Below, in pieces: positions 62,650 through 64,000 of a stretch of 64,000 nt of DNA; the stretch's first letter is position 1, and each line of letters begins with the position of its first letter. The stretch spans positions 355,214 through 419,213 of the forward strand of contig JAANYP010006912.1 in the NCBI GenBank assembly GCA_020465985.1, written 5' to 3'. This DNA comes from Centrapalus pauciflorus (lineage: Eukaryota > Streptophyta > Magnoliopsida > Asterales > Asteraceae). The notes beneath the pieces were generated by a model, which worked only from the letters and a program-made list of their open reading frames with translations, was not told the origin of the DNA and ran no database searches. A program made the translations under genes and the position numbers.

Positions 62650-63773
62650 CATTTAAATAATTAAAAATATCAAAATTTAATAATTGAATACGGATTAATC
62701 CGGATTCGGATCCATCCGGATTAGGGACCCGGATTCGGATCAAAGGATAATCCGAATTAGGATCGTATTTGAAATGGGCACCGAATTCGGATCATTCATG
62801 ATCCAAGATGCTACATCCGAATTAATTTACAAGGTGAGGTCCGAGATTGAGTTATATCCGAAACATAGTATCCGAAATAGTACCATCTGAATCAAGATGG
62901 GATCCGAATTGAGTACCTCATCCGAATTCGGTTCCAACCGAATTCGGACTCAAGACTTAGAATTTTCCAGAAAATTTGTTCTTCATGTTCTTGAGTATTA
63001 TTCATTCGGATTTTTCAGATAAATTCCCAAAAACACTTTTTAGTAACATGCAATGAAATATAAAGTTGTATTATCATTATTTGAGTGTTTTTATACTAAT
63101 TTCCCTATCAATAACATCATTATTTGATCAAGATCATCCAAAAATGATCATTTTTGTCAAGAACATCATTTTCATCAAAATTCCGATTTCATCATTTTTG
63201 GACAACCTAAAAACAAATTTTTTGTTTCTATCACTTTTATTAACTTAAATTACATCATTAATTTATGCACATGCATTCATCGGATTACATATTTTAATCA
63301 TAGGTTTCGGTTTTTACACAAAACCGAACCAACTCAAACAATTATTGAAATCTAGATCGATAATTACTCAAAATTCTTGTAGAATCCAATTAATTGATGA
63401 TGTTTGTAACTCCTTTTTGATTAACTTCCCAACTTGATTGCAAATTTATGAATTTCTTGGATGATTTGTGAGTTTGGCCGTGATGTAGAGAGAGAGAGTA
63501 GAGAGAGAAAGTGTTTGGTGTTAATGATCTTAATTGATCATTAAATTTTGTTTTTATATATTGATTTAGTCATATTTGCTATTTAACCCACTAAACTTTT
63601 GTATTTTACATATCTTTTAATTTAATCATCTTTAATAATTTATAACTCAAATATAATTTAATTTATAATTTCATAATTAATTAAATTGCCACATAATAAT
63701 GTAATAAAAATTACATTTATTATCTCAAAATCAATTATTTCAGCTCAGCTAAAAGTTAGGTTGTTACATGTAT
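61336..63773 (-). mobile_element. Solo LTR, family C (2428 bp)
   Basis: LTR 61341-63768 (TGTGAAGACC to GGTTGTTACA) between perfect 5 bp duplications TGTAT at 61336-61340 and 63769-63773. The uninterrupted target can be read in the relative at 5210-5230. It shares with LTR family A the block GGGGATCAGCCAC plus the hairpin TACTGGGCTAGCTACCAGTA (61898-61917), a (TA)n run (62590-62646), a TATATAAA box (63553-63560, minus strand) and a palindromic repeat array, here of TCCGAATTCGGAT type (about 62690-62960). Confidence 0.88.
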
Positions 63774-64000
63774 AAAAAAAATAACATCAATAATAACAAT
63801 AAACATAAAAATAAAAATAAATCAGGGCCCCCCATTTTTATGAAATTTGCAACTTTATTATATATATATATATATATCTACTATATATATATTATGCTCT
63901 AATATACTAATATATTATATCATTTCTTTCTTTTTTTTTATAATTTAATCATTTCCGAATATAACTTTTATTTGTTTTTCTTTTGCTTTACTCATTAATT
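63774..64000. other. Fold-back element remnants at the window edge
   Basis: 63774-63820 continues the element interrupted by solo LTR C. 63822-63915 is unrelated, with TA runs and a CAGGGCCCCCCATTTT phrase; 63915-64000 resembles the left interior of the fold-back family ('atttctttctttttt', 'ataatttaat'). Confidence 0.4.

Larger units (their letters stand above)
57481..64000. mobile_element. Fold-back element interrupted by two solo LTRs
   Basis: The left end at 57481 (GACAAAATTACATAAATGG) belongs to the family of 3744-5588. Its terminal repeat runs to about 57720; the matching interior resumes at 60567-61340 (parallel to 4460-5220) and 63769-63820. Between them lie a (TA)n run, a short unrelated segment and two solo LTRs. 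From about 63915 a left-arm-like sequence appears again, so either another copy starts there or the structure is rearranged. The right end lies outside. Confidence 0.55.

Overview
Nuclear DNA of a flowering plant, most likely a eudicot. Three spliced genes give proteins that align end to end with known plant proteins: a vacuolar H+-ATPase subunit a (first exons only), the coatomer alpha subunit, and a KIN7D-type kinesin with a C-terminal RING. Introns carry canonical GT/AG borders, and the intergenic DNA is AT-rich and packed with nested transposons and TA/TTA microsatellites. The 'ggtccctgtggtt' fold-back repeats suggest, weakly, an asterid such as Asteraceae; I cannot name a species.
Layout. 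1-2086: 5' part of VHA-a (minus strand, runs off the left edge). 2291-9017: fold-back Mutator-like element carrying two further fold-back elements in its TAA microsatellite, one of which holds another inverted-repeat element. About 9690-12838: Helitron with a recognisable 3' end. 13873-23211: complete but non-autonomous LTR retrotransposon (minus strand) with 2.65 kb LTRs, 5 bp target duplication TGATC, primer binding site, gag and no pol, itself carrying a small Mutator-like insertion. 23320-26676: four small DNA transposons (two with exact target duplications). 27025-32484: complete COPA gene (minus), with a 5' UTR intron upstream of it. 32944-34315: Mutator-like element with a probable captured host-gene fragment. 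34316-38600: gene-poor, one MITE. 38663-53683: complete 24-exon KIN7D-like gene (minus) with transposons and duplications in its introns. 54200-64000: transposon nest including two solo LTRs related to the large retrotransposon.
The three host genes share a strand but have unrelated house-keeping roles (vacuole acidification, COPI vesicle coat, microtubule motor), and nothing suggests co-regulation. The most interesting material is the retrotransposon group: three LTR families (the full element and two solo LTRs) share a TATA box close to the U3 edge, a downstream CT-rich tract and a conserved 3' splice-site-like block; two of them also have a donor-like site, so the LTR may hold a leader intron. 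In all three a palindromic TTCGAA- or TCCGAATTCGGA-type repeat array lies in the corresponding place. Transposon ends and target duplications were read by eye; divergence times and family names would need alignment and database comparison.
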